DNA of 64,000 nt, from NCBI GenBank assembly GCA_035772785.1, contig JAOCPU010000002.1, positions 930,001 through 994,000 on the forward strand, read 5' to 3'. The notes under the pieces were generated by a model that had not been told where the DNA came from, did not search any database, and saw nothing but the letters and a program-made list of their open reading frames with translations. Both the position numbers and the translations under genes were made by a program. Below, piece by piece: positions 25,401 to 36,615 of the stretch. Each line of letters opens with the position of its first letter. Position 1 is the stretch's first letter. Source of the DNA: Phlebiopsis flavidoalba. Lineage: Eukaryota > Basidiomycota > Agaricomycetes > Polyporales > Phanerochaetaceae.

Positions 25401-25779
25401 GTGTATGTGACGGGCATTCGCAGTGACCTATTTATTCGTTGCCAGATTATGCGTCTGTGAGAGCGCCAGACCTTGCGGGACGAGTGACCGCAGAAAAGTT
25501 TATGCTTTAATCTAACTGTCGAGCAAGGTTCTGTGACAATGCGTAATTGGGGCGCAAGCGGATGATGGCGGACGAGATTTTGAGAGCAGTACTTATGTGT
25601 TGGGAGCCCCCTTCTGAGAGAATGGTTACGTGAAAAACACATGGTAGTTCCGATGCTGCCATCTCTGTGGAGTTTTGGCAACTAGTTTTGCGTAGGGCTG
25701 CTACAGATGCTTCTTGTGGTGCTTTGTGATGAACTTTTACGGAACGTAACCCGCAATCTCATTCTTGGGAATCCTGAAG

Positions 25780-26200
25780 TGGGACCAAAAAATAGCTATA
25801 TATGGTGGTACCAGTCGTTTGACTGTTTTTGGCAGGGGGTTGATCGGCTGATCTCGCCGGCGCCCCCCCGTGCTCAAGTGCTCTCCCGGCGAATGCCGGG
25901 TCTCGCCACACTTGAGTCTTGTGTCCCTTCCACCGCTCACGATGAGACCTTGCAGAGTACACTTTCAGCTTGACTGTGGGACCTGCATGTTGTTTCCAGC
26001 GCCCCCAGTCTTAGGTACACCATCGGAAAAAACGTCGCCTATCCAGCCCCCCCTGACGGAGAAGGACGAGTCAAAGCACCTCGTTTGGATCGACGGTGAT
26101 CTCTATTCGTCTCACCCTCATCTTAGGACTCGGGGCGTTTGGCTTCGTTCTTTCCCTTCTCGTCGAATATGACTTGGGTGGAGTGTAGGATGTGGGGCGG
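25780..26200 (+). repeat. Upstream block of oxygenase copy D
   Basis: This region shares collinear sequence with 28270-28740 (copy E) and, more weakly, 32430-33020 (copy F). AATAGCTATATATGGTGG at 25792 matches AATAACTATATATGGTGG at 28276. The segment with GACGAGTCAAAG (near 26066) matches GACGAGTCAGAG (near 28608). It marks the left part of a duplicated unit. Confidence 0.6.
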
Positions 26201-26308
26201 AACGCACGTTTCCCCCTTTCCCCCGCCGCGTTCCAGTCGTGGATTATTACGTTCGAAAGAGAGTACCGCTTCTGCTCACGGAAGCTGTCTTGCGGATTAT
26301 CCTAGCCA

Positions 26309-26316
26309 GATAAAAG
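26309..26316 (+). promoter_or_regulatory. TATA-like box of oxygenase copy D
   Basis: GATAAAAG, followed by CAAG, lies 80 nt before the start of copy D. Copies E (TTAAAAGCAAG, 87 nt) and F (TTAAAAGGAAG, about 108 nt) have the same element. Confidence 0.45.
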
Positions 26317-26388
26317 CAAGGCGTGGTGGTCGGTGCCGGAGCCATCGTACGCCACAGTTCCTCTGGCCACCACCGTCTTTTTATCATC

Positions 26389-27959
26389 ATGTCAGACTCT
26401 GAGCTCCACGACACCGACACTGTCTCCGAGGTCTCCTCAGAGCCTGAGTCCTGTGCATCCGCGGCTGATACCCCCGTCAAAGCCCAGTATCCATATCGAC
26501 CACATGCTCAAAGTCTTGGGTGACACCGTAACCTCTGACATTTTCCCTTGCTACAAACGGAGTCTTCCCTGTCAAACCCCAGGATCTTATTCTTTATTAT
26601 CGACAGAAGGACGGGAAATGCGGGTGCGTAAAGAGAACTCCAGGATTACCAGTCACTCATCTTTCCAAACATCAAGACATGTAGACTTTTGCGTCCCAAC
26701 ATCCGAAAGTCTTGAAACGCTCAGCGCTGCTTGTGAAGCTGCCACATTTGGACTTGACAAGAAGGACGTCCTGGACGAGACCTACCGCAAGGCCGGAAAG
26801 ATGGACAATGGATTCTTCGCGATGAACTTCAACCCCATCTCGTGTGGTCTGCTACCGAGTATACGCGACCTACTGCTCCAGGGCCACCCCAAAGACCCAA
26901 CAGATCCGCGCAGAGCTCTATAAATTGAACGTATACGGTCAGTGTTGTAACCCTGTGGTATTCGGTACTATGTTGATGTTGTGTAGGACCTGGCTCGTTC
27001 TTCAAGATGCACAAGGATACGTCCCCGAGAGGCTGACATGTTCGGCTCCCTTGTTGTCGTTCTCTAGTCCTCACCACCCCCCCATGTTTGGTGTCCATTC
27101 CAATCAACGGCTCTCTCCATTTCCGCCACGGCGAATCGGAGTACACATTCGACTCCGCTGCCGCAGTCAGAGAAGCAACGACACCTTGCGTGGGCTTCGC
27201 AGCCTTTTTCAGCGATCTTGACCATGAGGTGCTTCCTGTGGAATCCGGACACAGAGTCACCCTCACGTATAAACCTTTACTTCGATGAGCTCAAAATCGA
27301 CAACCGTCTTCGTACGAGACCGCTAATGTCCAGCTCGGCGGCCGGTCTTTGAGCGAAGTTGCGATACAGAAGGCACTCAAGAATCTCGTGTCCGATCCCG
27401 AGTTTCTTCCCAAAGGCGGTTACATCGGATTCGGACTTTACCACGAGTATGTTTGCGTGCCTCGTCGGGCATCACTGTCCAGCCTTAAGCGGGACCGACT
27501 CTCTCCTTGCACAAGCCGTGCAAGGCATCTCTCTAGTCCCGAAGCTCAAGTATGCTTGGAGAATGTCGCCAGCACACGTCTTGTGCGATGACGCGCCGAT
27601 GATCGATATCATGGACGAAGAATGGGGCGACTGCCACAGACGACTTTCGCAGGGTCGGGGGTGAATTATTCAACTTGAAAGACCCCCGCCGCGACTTTTC
27701 ACTACCTGTCGTGAACGTGGTATGGGCCACCCCAATGGTTGTCCAGAACGTTTCTAACGAAGACTCCATCACCTTTGCTGCGTACGGGAACGAACCCGAT
27801 GTTGGGCATCTGTACGGTACCATGTGCCTCGTCGTGGTTATTCCGGAGCTGTCTAAGAGACGCGGCTACGTTTCTGGTCAGGCAGACTCTGAGGTTACCT
27901 CCAGCCCAGATGCCGTACTAGCCCAATTGGAAGAGGGCCGGGAAGGAGTCGGGGGATGA
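26389..27959 (+). CDS. 2OG-Fe(II) oxygenase family protein (copy D)
   Basis: Predicted Fe(II)/2-oxoglutarate dioxygenase, first of three plus-strand copies. The start at 26389 (MSDSELHDTDTVSEVSSEPE) gives an acidic Ser/Glu-rich N-terminus, unlike the LPNYDF-repeat N-terminus of copies B and C. Exons follow in order: IHIDHMLKVLGDTVTSDIFPC (about 26500-26560), ESLETLSAACEAATFGLDKK (26700), ELYKLNVYGQ (about 26918-26945), then after an intron MHKDTSPRG (27007) with the iron-binding His and Asp. Next are LHFRHGESEYTFDSAAAV (27115), DLDHEVLPVESGHRVTLTYK (27219-27275), and the tail with VVNVVWATPM and YGTMCLVVVIPELS. One extra base after HKDT shifts the frame. His replaces Tyr before the conserved Arg of RVTLTY. 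The stop at 27957 gives EGREGVGG. An essentially complete gene is inferred. Confidence 0.82.
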
Positions 27960-28269
27960 GGACACAGCGGAGAAGACAGGGAAGGGCGAAGGGGAATCGC
28001 ATGAGGTGAAACATACGGGATCGGATGTAGCAGCCATGTGCGGCACTTGAAATATGTGATTGACCGAAGTACGCTGATATCAAACCCCTCATTCGTAGTA
28101 CCGACGCACCAGACATAACATTGTGATTGACAGTGTTCCAATCCAAGACTCCGGTATGAGCCCACATATTTCCACGCGATATCTATGGGCGATTGTCACA
28201 ACTCCTTCTACGTCACACAAATTGGTGCTTTAGTTAGGCAGTCTACAAGAGGCAACATGAGGTTCGGCT

Positions 28270-28740
28270 GCAGAGAATAACTATATATGGTGGGTAATTG
28301 ACTGTATTTGGAAAAGAGGTTTAGATTAATTGATCCGCCTGACCGGCGTATCCCCGTGCTCCGCCTCCACTGCGGGCCTACAATCCCTCGCAGGCTACTT
28401 GGGACTCGTACCTCTACAATTTTAGCGAAGTGATTCAGGGCCAGACCCAGAACGTGGTGACGAATACTTATTTGATATGCTGCCTGATTTCTTTTGTAGT
28501 AGCGTAATGCGCTGGCACGATAGCACCGTGCTTCGTAGTGGCGTTCATCATTGCGATAGTGACAGAGTCATCAAAGAGACATCGCCTACTCAGCAGGCGG
28601 AGAACGACGAGTCAGAGTACCTTATGCGGATAGGAACATCTTTCTACATACCCTCTCTACGCATGAAGACGTGTGGTTCGCTCTTTCTACTTTTGGTTGT
28701 TTATGACTTCAGCAGAGAGTGATGCGATGATGAGTCATTA
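28270..28740 (+). repeat. Upstream block of oxygenase copy E
   Basis: Second copy of the block at 25780-26200, here separated from its gene by the inverted-repeat element. An uninterrupted frame of 81 codons (28477-28722) partly parallels one in the copy D block (ETSPTQQAENDESEYL against KTSPIQPPLTEKDESKHL). The block may therefore descend from a coding exon. Confidence 0.55.
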
Positions 28741-28797
28741 ACGTCCCCAATAGCGATACAGTCACAACTCATGAACATGCCGGACCTGCGGGTCCTT

Positions 28798-28842
28798 CAT
28801 CTGGGAAAACGGGTCGCCGTATTTAGCACTAAAATAGTCCTA
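28798..28842 (+). repeat. Left terminal inverted repeat
   Basis: Outer 18 bp (CATCTGGGAAAACGGGTC) and the inner word TTAGCACTAAAATAG are matched, inverted, at 30325-30365. Confidence 0.7.
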
Positions 28843-30324
28843 TTTAAGCTATTTAGTAGTCGTAGAAAGAATAGAAGCGCGCGTCGTCTAATGAGCAAGG
28901 TCCCCAAAATTTAGGCTCGGAATTCCCCACCCGCTTTCAACTCCGCTGTGCCGAGGCTACGGTAAGTGCTCCGTTTCGACGAGCGCCCCCAAACTCCGCT
29001 GATAAGATCAAATCTCACATAAGCTTCCATATACAGAAGGTAGTTCTCATCCCTTTCCTTCGAAGTCCCGCGCAGCGAGGAGAAGCGACACTTACGCGTG
29101 ACGGTGCTGACTCAAACTAGATCGGCCGAGAGGACAAGATCAAGGTTGGCTTTTTACGAGCCTACCCAAAATTCCAGCCATTTTAACGGCACTAAATTCA
29201 GGCTATTTTATGGCAATATTAACTCTAAAACACGAATAAATTGCGAGACAAGATCATTCACTTGCGAGATCGTCCAGTCGCAACTCAGGAACCACGCAAT
29301 TGATTTCATATACATGTTGTATTATAATGTAAGGACAACGCATAGATACACATATCCAAAGCAGACCACACACTTCAGTCCACTAACTAGGACTTACCAA
29401 TCTGTGTTCATTTGTTGGGAGCGAGGGCGAGGGGGTCAATCCAGATGATGTTCAAGCCAGGGTGTGGGCAACTTGAATGTTGGAAGTTGGGGAAGTCGAG
29501 AGTCCCACTGCTGTAGGCTGATGAGCATACACTGCAGCGGTTGAAAATGGAGTGTCACTTACAGATCTTGGTGTCTATACCAATGGTTGGACTGCGTCGG
29601 GATGCGAACATCGACGCGCTGGATCTGAGAGAAAGAAGATCAAAGAGTCGGCAAGATGATAATCAAGACTCACAATCTTGCCTTCGTGACTTGCCATGTT
29701 GGATGCTCGATTACTTAGCTCGTGTGGTGGACCATTATTAGATTGTTGACTTAGCCAGTGTCGTGCGACGTAGCCAGTGACGGCGTACCTGTAATTCAAT
29801 CAAGCCGTGGTGGCCTCCCGCTTGAATTCGGCAGAGTCAGCACCTCCAACGGTTGACCTCGTGCACTGGTTACATCGGCTTCAGTGGCTCGGTGTGTGGG
29901 GGACTCGGGGCGTGCGGTGCGCTTGGACGACGAGTGGATTACGTAGCAGGCAGTGGGAAGCTGGGTAAGCTAGAGGGTCATGGCGGTAAACACAAAGAAG
30001 CTTTTCGAGCAAAACCATTTCGTCGTCTGCGCGACGCTGCTGATATACATTCGCAGAGCGCCATGACGTCATACTGCCAGTTTGATGCGCTCGATAGTGG
30101 GCATCAGCGATCGTGACCGTGAGTTACACCTTGTCACGCTAGAGACACCGAGGAGCAAGGTAACCAACGTCGGCGAGGGCTCTCGGATTTGGGGAACGAG
30201 TCTCGGGGTAAGAATACTTGCACTAAATATGGCTTGTGTTGATTATTCCGCTTGAGAACTTTTCCTGAAAAATATCACAAGACTAGAAACCAAATAGCAG
30301 GGATTAGTACAGTAATAATGTTAT

Positions 30325-30365
30325 GCCTATTTTAGTGCTAATTAGGACAACCCGTTTTCCAGATG
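30325..30365 (-). repeat. Right terminal inverted repeat
   Basis: Inverted partner of 28798-28842, lacking one G of the left copy's GGG run and differing mainly in the six bases between the outer and inner matches. Confidence 0.7.
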
Positions 30366-30372
30366 TTGGCAG

Positions 30373-30379
30373 TTAAAAG
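30373..30379 (+). promoter_or_regulatory. TATA-like box of oxygenase copy E
   Basis: TTAAAAG followed by CAAG lies 87 nt before the copy E start and a few bases after the right end of the transposon-like element. All promoter DNA upstream of the box is therefore displaced by about 1.57 kb relative to copies D and F. Confidence 0.45.
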
Positions 30380-30459
30380 CAAGAACACAATGACCAGTGC
30401 CAGCAACAACACATACCATCCCTCTCGCTCTCGGAGTCGCCCATTCTCCTATCCGCATC

Positions 30460-32055
30460 ATGGAACAGACCCAGCCAAAGTCCTACGGCATCATAGACCC
30501 TATACTTAAGACCTTGGCCAATGCTGTAACCACCGAAGATCTCCCTTGTTTCAACGGGATATTCCCCGTCAAGCCACAGGACCTTGTTCTCTATATTATG
30601 GTAAAGAAGACGGGCAATGCGGGTACGTCAGAAGGGTTTTTAAGTGTCATACACTTGTCATACAGCTAACTATCCTTTTTCCCTGAAGACGGTTGTCCGA
30701 CTTTTTGTGCCCCAACACCTGAAAGTCTCGACACAAGCTCTTAGCGCAGCCTGTGATGCGGCGACGTTCGGTGTTGACCAAAAGGATGTTCTAGATGAGA
30801 CCTACCGCAAACGCGGAAAGATGGACGCCAAATATTTCGCCATAAATTTTAACCCCGTAACGTGCGGGCTATTGCCAAGTTTACGCGATCTACTGCCTCG
30901 AAGGTCACTCCCAACACCCGACAGATCCGCGCAGAGCTCTACAAACTGAACGTCTCTACGGTCGGTAGCAGTATATTGTCCTGACGGTCGACACTCATGT
31001 TGATAACACCGTGTAGGACCTGGGTCATTCTTCAAAATGCACAAGGATACTCCTCGTGAACCGAACATGTTCGGCTCGCTCGCTCGTCGTCGTTCTCCCC
31101 ACGCCACATGTCGGCGGTTCTCTGCATTTCCGTCACGGAAATTCGGAACACAAGTTCGATTCCGCTGCCGTGGTCAGTGCGGGAACGCCACCCTGCGTCC
31201 GGTTTTGCAGCCTTCTTCAGCGACCTTGATCACGAGGTTCTTCCCCGTCCCATTGGAGTCAGGATACAGAGTCACACTCACATATAACCTCTATTAACGG
31301 CCAACACCGATCGACACCGTCACCATCTGAAAAAGCCATCAATATTCAGCGAGCTGGACAATGAAGCCCTTAGTGAATCTGCGATAAAGAAGACCCTGAC
31401 CAGCCTCCTTTCCGCTTCCCCGACTTCCTCCCTCGTGGTGGCTACCTCGGATTCGGGCTCTACCATGAGTACCCCATGCGCAAGTGCGATTTTGGATATT
31501 CGCTAGATTTCCTCAAAGGAAGGGATTCTCTCCTGGCAAAAGCCGTTCGAGACCTCTCGCTTCATCCCATGATTAAGTTTGTTCACGACACTGAAGGGGT
31601 CTACCCTGGTCTTGTGCTATGTGGACTCCTCACCATACATCGCGTCTCCTGTCGATGATGACCGGTACAATTACCAGTATCAGCAAGCATTTAAGGATGT
31701 CGCGGGGGAGCTGTTCGACATAGATGATCCCGACCACTGGTATAGCGAGGATGAAGGACTTCCCGTAGTGGACGTAGTCTGGGCAACTCCCATGAGAGTC
31801 AGAACGTCAACAAACGAAGGTGAAATCACCTTTTGCTACGTACGGAAACGAGCCCGCCATATCGGTTGAACATCTACAGTACCGTGTGTCTCGCTGTATC
31901 GATCCCAAAACTTTCAGACAGGCCCGGAGTCGTCGGCGGCCCAACGGTCTCCGACACAGAGAATGACGTGCCTGGTAAACCTGAGGGAAGCCGAGGAAGG
32001 ATCGGGAGACGGGGATATGGATGAGGATGAGGACGAGTCTGTGGACCAACAGTAG
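30460..32055 (+). CDS. 2OG-Fe(II) oxygenase family protein (copy E)
   Basis: Predicted Fe(II)/2-oxoglutarate dioxygenase, middle plus-strand copy. ATG 30460 gives MEQTQPKSYGIIDPILKTLA, then PCFNGIFPVKPQDLVLY. An intron follows, then SLDTSS-like LSAACDAATFGVDQKDVLDE (30733) and GKMDAKYFAINFNPVTCGLL (30823). The core MHKDTPREPNMFGSL (31036) holds the iron-binding His and Asp. The distal His lies in DLDHEVLP (31226), with GYRVTLTYNLY at 31262-31297. The later blocks FLKGRDSLLAKAVRDLSLHP and VVDVVWATPMRV match copies D and F. The stop at 32053 closes an acidic tail DEDEDESVDQQ. Several frame breaks occur, one by a few bases around the distal His, so function is uncertain. It lacks the long acidic N-terminus of D and F unless a start upstream of the element once existed. 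Confidence 0.78.
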
Positions 32056-32429
32056 GCAGAGTTTGGGGCGAAGGTGATCGCGTAGACTGGGAAGCCCTTT
32101 GGAATCGATAGTGCTCAGCAGTCGCAGTTTGATGATCGTTCCTCATTGTGCGTGTACTATGGTCGATGGTGCGCTTGTTAGAATCCCACAGCGTGATACT
32201 AAAGAGACATAAGTTAACTATGTTCGAGATGCTTTGAGGACTTCAGTTTTTCAATATCCGATCGGTTTAGCTCGGCCATGTCCGGGCTATGGGAGAGAGG
32301 CCTTCAGGCCTCTAAATGGCTGGGAACGAGACTAGTATTGCCCCCATATTTATCACGGCGTATATCATCCAAAACTGCAGTCTGCAGACATGAGTTACTT
32401 ATCTAACTAATGCGCCACTTACTTTTAGA
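32056..32429. other. Spacer downstream of copy E
   Basis: AT-rich sequence without a gene. It presumably holds the copy E 3' end. Confidence 0.35.
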
Positions 32430-33020
32430 GAGGTCTGACCGGCCCGCTCCCGCTCCGTGCTCAAGTCTGCTCAAGTGCTCCGCCTGGTTCGTCACCTTTC
32501 ATCATCTGCACACAACCAGTTCGAGGATTTTTTGCTGACGAGGGCACTAACATCATCTCTTATCCATCAGGCTGCGACGCCAACACAACGCAAAATGCCT
32601 AGGAATAGCGTTCAAACTCTTGACGAAACCAGTTCGACAGGACGTTAAGTGCAGGAGATAGGATATGTGTTCCGGTCTCGGCGATGGTGTTTCGACACCG
32701 CACCCATACCCGGCTTCAGCTCACTGCCAACCCAAGATCCTGGATAACTCTCACTTGCACAGATTTGGCGAAGTGACTTTGAGTCCGACCCGGAACCTGG
32801 TGACGCATGTCTGATGCACGCTGGAGTATTTTCTAGCACCGGATGCGCCCGTAGCGCCGCGCTTTGTAGTGGCGAGCACTGTCGAAGAGACACCGCTTTA
32901 TCTGCGACAGGCAAAGAGGGAGAGGTGAGTCAGACCATACCATTTGTATGCTTCAATGGTTTCTGCTCACCCCACACCCTCAGCTATGCAGACCAGGATA
33001 CGCGGCACGCTCTTACCTCT
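32430..33020 (+). repeat. Upstream block of oxygenase copy F
   Basis: Third and most diverged copy of the upstream block. GAAGTGACTTTGAGTCCGACC near 32770 aligns with GAAGTGATTCAGGGCCAGACC near 28427. GTCGAAGAGACACCGC near 32880 aligns with ATCAAAGAGACATCGC near 28569. Confidence 0.5.
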
Positions 33021-33156
33021 CTTGTCTGTCATGACTCTGGCAGAGACAAAACGTTGGGGGGCAGTCGTCCTTGCTGCCGTGGTCCGGTCGTGATATTACG
33101 TGCGAGGTCCTGCGCCGATTTTGACTCATGGAAGCTATCCCTAAGATTCTCAGCAG

Positions 33157-33163
33157 TTAAAAG
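33157..33163 (+). promoter_or_regulatory. TATA-like box of oxygenase copy F
   Basis: TTAAAAG followed by GAAG lies about 108 nt upstream of the copy F start and corresponds to the elements of copies D and E. Confidence 0.4.
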
Positions 33164-33266
33164 GAAGATGCAATGGCTATAGTGTTGGTCAATACATCTA
33201 CCAATCCGAATTACAGTACGCCACATCCTTCCTAGCCTTTGGACCACCTGTCGTCTTGTCGCTGCT

Positions 33267-34900
33267 ATGTGGGAATCTGAATCTACATCATGCGCATCCG
33301 ATGCAGACCCTAATCCTGAAGCTTTATCAACACCTACAACCCCTTCTGGCGTTTCGTCACCTGAGCCGAGAGCAACTTTCTCGACCACATGCTCGAGACT
33401 CTGCGCAGTCTTGTAGACTCCGAAACCTTCCTCTGTTTCAATGGGATTTTCCCTGTCAAACCTCAAGACCTAATCCTCTACTATCGAAAGGAGGACGCTC
33501 AATGCGGGTACGTTTGTACAAATTCAGTGATGTACAATAACCTAATGATCCTCCCAACTGTCAAAGACACGTGGACTTCCGCCAACCTACGCTTGAAAGT
33601 CTGGAGGCACTTAGCGCGGCCTGTGATGTGGCAACATTTGGGCGCAACAAGGAGAGCGTCCTGGACAAGGCGTACCATAGCGCGGGAAAAATGGACACCG
33701 AATACTTCGCAATGCAGTTCAACCCTGTGGTTTGTGGACTGCTACCGAGTATACGCGATCTACTACTGGCGGGTAAGCCGGCGTCCCAAGCGATCCGGGC
33801 AGAGCTCTACAAGCTGAATGTTTATGGTCAGCTACTTTTCATTATGGCAGTGGACGACGAATAATGATGTTTTAAATTTGCGCAGGACCAGGATCGTTCT
33901 TTAAAATGCACAAGGATACTCCTCGGGGAGGCTAACATGTTCGGATCGCTTGTCGTCATTCTCCCGACGCCGCATGTCGGCGGCTCTCTCCATTTCAGCC
34001 ATGGGAGTTCTGAACAAACATTCGATTCCGCCACCGCAGTCAGGGAGGCCACAACCCCCTGCGTGGCCTTCGCCGCCTTCTTTAGCAGCCTTGACCACGA
34101 GGTTCTTTCCTGTGGAATCGGGATTCAGAGTCACGCTCACGTACAACCTCTATTTCGATGATGAAACACCGTCGCCATATGAGGCTGCTGGCCCGTCTCT
34201 CGGCGAAGCTGCTATAGCGAAAGCTCTCGAGGATGTGGTGTCCAACCGCTACCTCCTCCCCAACGGCGGTTACCTCGGATTCGGACTTTACCACGAGTAG
34301 TATGCCTCGTGGACCTTATCGGGCGTTGTCCTATCTTAAAGGAATGGACTCCCTACTTGTAAAAGTCGCTAAGAGCCATAGGGAGATGTCTCTCGTCCCA
34401 AGGATCAAATATGTCTACGAATCTAGTGGGGACCCTACCAGGCGGATTCGTGTTGTGCGATGTACCCCATCCATTGACACGATAAGTTCTAACGGCGACG
34501 AGTCCGAATGGGCATTTAGGAATGCTGGAGGGGAACTATTTGACGTGAATGATCCTCACTACCAGTTATTGGGACGAAGAAGGGGAAGGACTTCCCGTCG
34601 CCGATGTAGTATGGGCTACTCCGAAGAAAGTCGCCGACGTTGACAACGAAGACGGCTATTACATACGCCGCGTACGGAAATGAGCCCGCCGTCGGCTATA
34701 TGTACGGCACCATGTGCCTCGTCTTGGAGATTCCAGCACGATCCGAAAGACAGGGCCTCTTGACTGGTCTGACAGCCTCTGAGGTTGTGTCTAGGTCCAA
34801 CGGTGGCTCCGTCACCGCTAATCACTTGGCGAGGCGGGCGAGGAGGAGCCGGGAGGACGAAGGCACAGGTCAGGAGGGATCGGAGAACGATGGACGATGA
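33267..34900 (+). CDS. 2OG-Fe(II) oxygenase family protein (copy F)
   Basis: Predicted Fe(II)/2-oxoglutarate dioxygenase, third plus-strand copy. ATG 33267 gives the acidic Ser/Thr-rich N-terminus MWESESTSCASDADPNPEAL; after a frame change it reads MLETLRSLVDSETFLCFNGI. FPVKPQDLILYYRKEDAQ ends this exon (about 33500). The next exon carries ESLEALSAACDVATFGRNKE (33592) and ends ELYKLNVYGQ (33830). After an intron the core starts GPGSFFKMHKDTPRG (33888), with the His and Asp iron ligands. It continues GGSLHFSHGSSEQTFDSATA, then SLDHEVL and GFRVTLTYNL (34088-34155), split by one extra base. NGGYLGFGLYHE (34262), FLKGMDSLL-like LKGMDSLLVKVA and YGTMCLVLEIPARSERQ close the core, and the stop is at 34898. 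All catalytic residues are kept. It is probably functional. Confidence 0.8.
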
Positions 34901-35264
34901 GGCCACGAACTTGTAGCAGGCCTTCCGCGTAGAACTAAAGCTCGTGCGTTTCAGCAGTTGCAATTGTGATTATAGCTCCACATGTGTGTGTGAACTACAT
35001 CAACACCGGGGTTCGTGTACCAATGAGACATGAATGAATGATTTGTACTCTCGACGCTCGCCAGCGCAAACGATGTATGCGGAGAGACACGTGAGCTATC
35101 CGAAATGTGAACCACATACCTCTCTAGTGCGAATGAAGAATGTGGAGAATTCACTCGCAGTATGGCTGGAGAAACGCAGTAGGTCTTTCGAAGATGATTA
35201 TGAGCGACGATCTCAAAGGAGATAGATGCGGAGCCGTTGAAATGACAAGTTCAACTCGCGTATA
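34901..35264. other. Intergenic region between convergent genes
   Basis: Holds the 3' ends of oxygenase copy F (plus) and RPA43 (minus). No gene is seen. Confidence 0.45.
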
Positions 35265-36615
35265 CTATGATGTCTTTTTCTTCTTCTTTTTCTTCTCCGC
35301 TGGCGCCTCTAGAGGATTTTCGGTATCATGGTGTTCTTTGCGCTTCCTCTTCTTCGCAGCTTTCGCGTCTGCCTCTGCTTTGGCATGACGGGCAGCAGCA
35401 ACAGCAATTCGTCTCCCCATGCGACCGAGGGCTTGGAACGTGTCTTCCTCTTCGCTGTCGGCGGCCTCGCCCTCTTCCTGCGAGTGGTTCTGGCTCCGGA
35501 GCTACACGTGACCGCTGCGGTTTTGGCCGTCGTCCGTCTGGATAGTGTGGTCGGGACGTGTTCGGGAGAGAAGGGGTCGGGTTGTATAAGAGCCGATGAG
35601 AGACAGCATTATTGATTCGCGATTGTCAGTCTGCCGGGAGACAAAAGGCAGTGAGTATTTTGATCTAGTCGTGAAGCACTTAACGTACCCAACCACTGTA
35701 AACTCCAAGTCGCCAGTTTTTGCGCCAAGTTTCTCGCCTGTGAGCTTATGCACCCAGCGGCCGCTGCCCTCTGATTGCGCTTGCGTCTCTGCGTCTTCTA
35801 CGTCGGCCTCTTCCTTGCTCTTGGTCCACACCGAACTCCGGGTCGTTATCTGCTGGCCCATACTCAAACTCCCAATCGTCGGTGGGTATGTGATGCCTTG
35901 GTATTGACACGTTAAAGGGTCCGGTTGTACCAGTAGCGAGACATGGTCCGGAGAACACAAATTGACCTTTCCCATCTGTAGACAATGTCAGAGACGAGAT
36001 TTTTCATGGATGGCACAGTGCGACACACTCAGTTTCATGCCCACGTATGGGCTCCACCCGTTGCCTCGAAGTTTACACGGAGTTTGCGAACGGACAGTCC
36101 GCTTTGATTGTGGCTTTTGATTCGAGGAAGCGGAGGTTCTGATGCGGCAAGTACGACGCCTTGTAAAGCAGGTATGTATCTTCACACAGAAGCTAGTTTG
36201 TTATATTCATCGGACATACATAGAATCGATGCTCTAGCATACCTCATCAGCATGGAGTCAAGCATTTCCTGCTGCCCCCCCGCCCGTAGGTTGGCTGCGA
36301 ACACTGGCGCGATCGACAAAGGTAATGATGCTTGGATGACACGGAATTGTCCTAAGTCCGTGACTTCTCCTTTCCTTTCGACGCGCTTTCATTTGCCTTG
36401 GTCTTGTGCTTATTCTTCTTCGTCTTCTCGGTTTTCGAGCGTTTAGTCAAGGGTTCACTGACAGTGACGGTTGCGTCAGCCACGGCTGCGGTATGCTTTC
36501 GTTTTTTGGTCTTATGTGTCGATCGTTTGTGACATGGTAATGTTATTGACCGAGGATTAACTGATGAAAGAGGGGTAAGACAGGTAGTGGGAAGCCAGTC
36601 CAGGAGAGTGGTCAT
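35265..36615 (-). CDS. RNA polymerase I subunit RPA43
   Basis: Predicted RPA43 (A43) subunit, part of the stalk of RNA polymerase I, acting in the nucleolus in rRNA synthesis. On the minus strand a lysine-rich N-terminal part (KKRKH..KRSKTEKTKKNKHK, 36350-36500) is followed by segments in changing frames. The OB-fold region is the clearest: GKVNLCSPDHVSLLV, then FNVSIPRHHIPTDDWEFEYG and PADNDPEFG (35820-35975), and GRWVHKLTGEKLG (about 35740). The C-terminus is strongly basic (AKKRKRKEH, ending in a run of lysines and TS) with a stop at 35265. Start 36615 is the upstream end of the open frame; ATG 36535 (MSQTID) is an alternative that needs one frame correction. Introns interrupt the OB region. 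The family assignment rests on the OB signature. Confidence 0.8.

Larger units (their letters stand above)
28798..30365. mobile_element. Non-autonomous DNA transposon-like element with ~40-bp terminal inverted repeats
   Basis: The left end (28798-28842) begins CATCTGGGAAAACGGGTCGC and contains TTAGCACTAAAATAG. The right end (30325-30365), read in reverse complement, begins CATCTGGAAAACGGGTTGTC and contains TTAGCACTAAAATAGG. About 33 of 40 positions match. The interior is AT-rich, holds related subterminal words (for example CACTAAATTCAGGCTATTTTA near 29190) and has no transposase; its longest frame is 116 codons. No clear target-site duplication was found. It resembles a deletion derivative of a cut-and-paste transposon. 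The right end lies 6 bp before the TATA-like box of oxygenase copy E. Confidence 0.68.
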
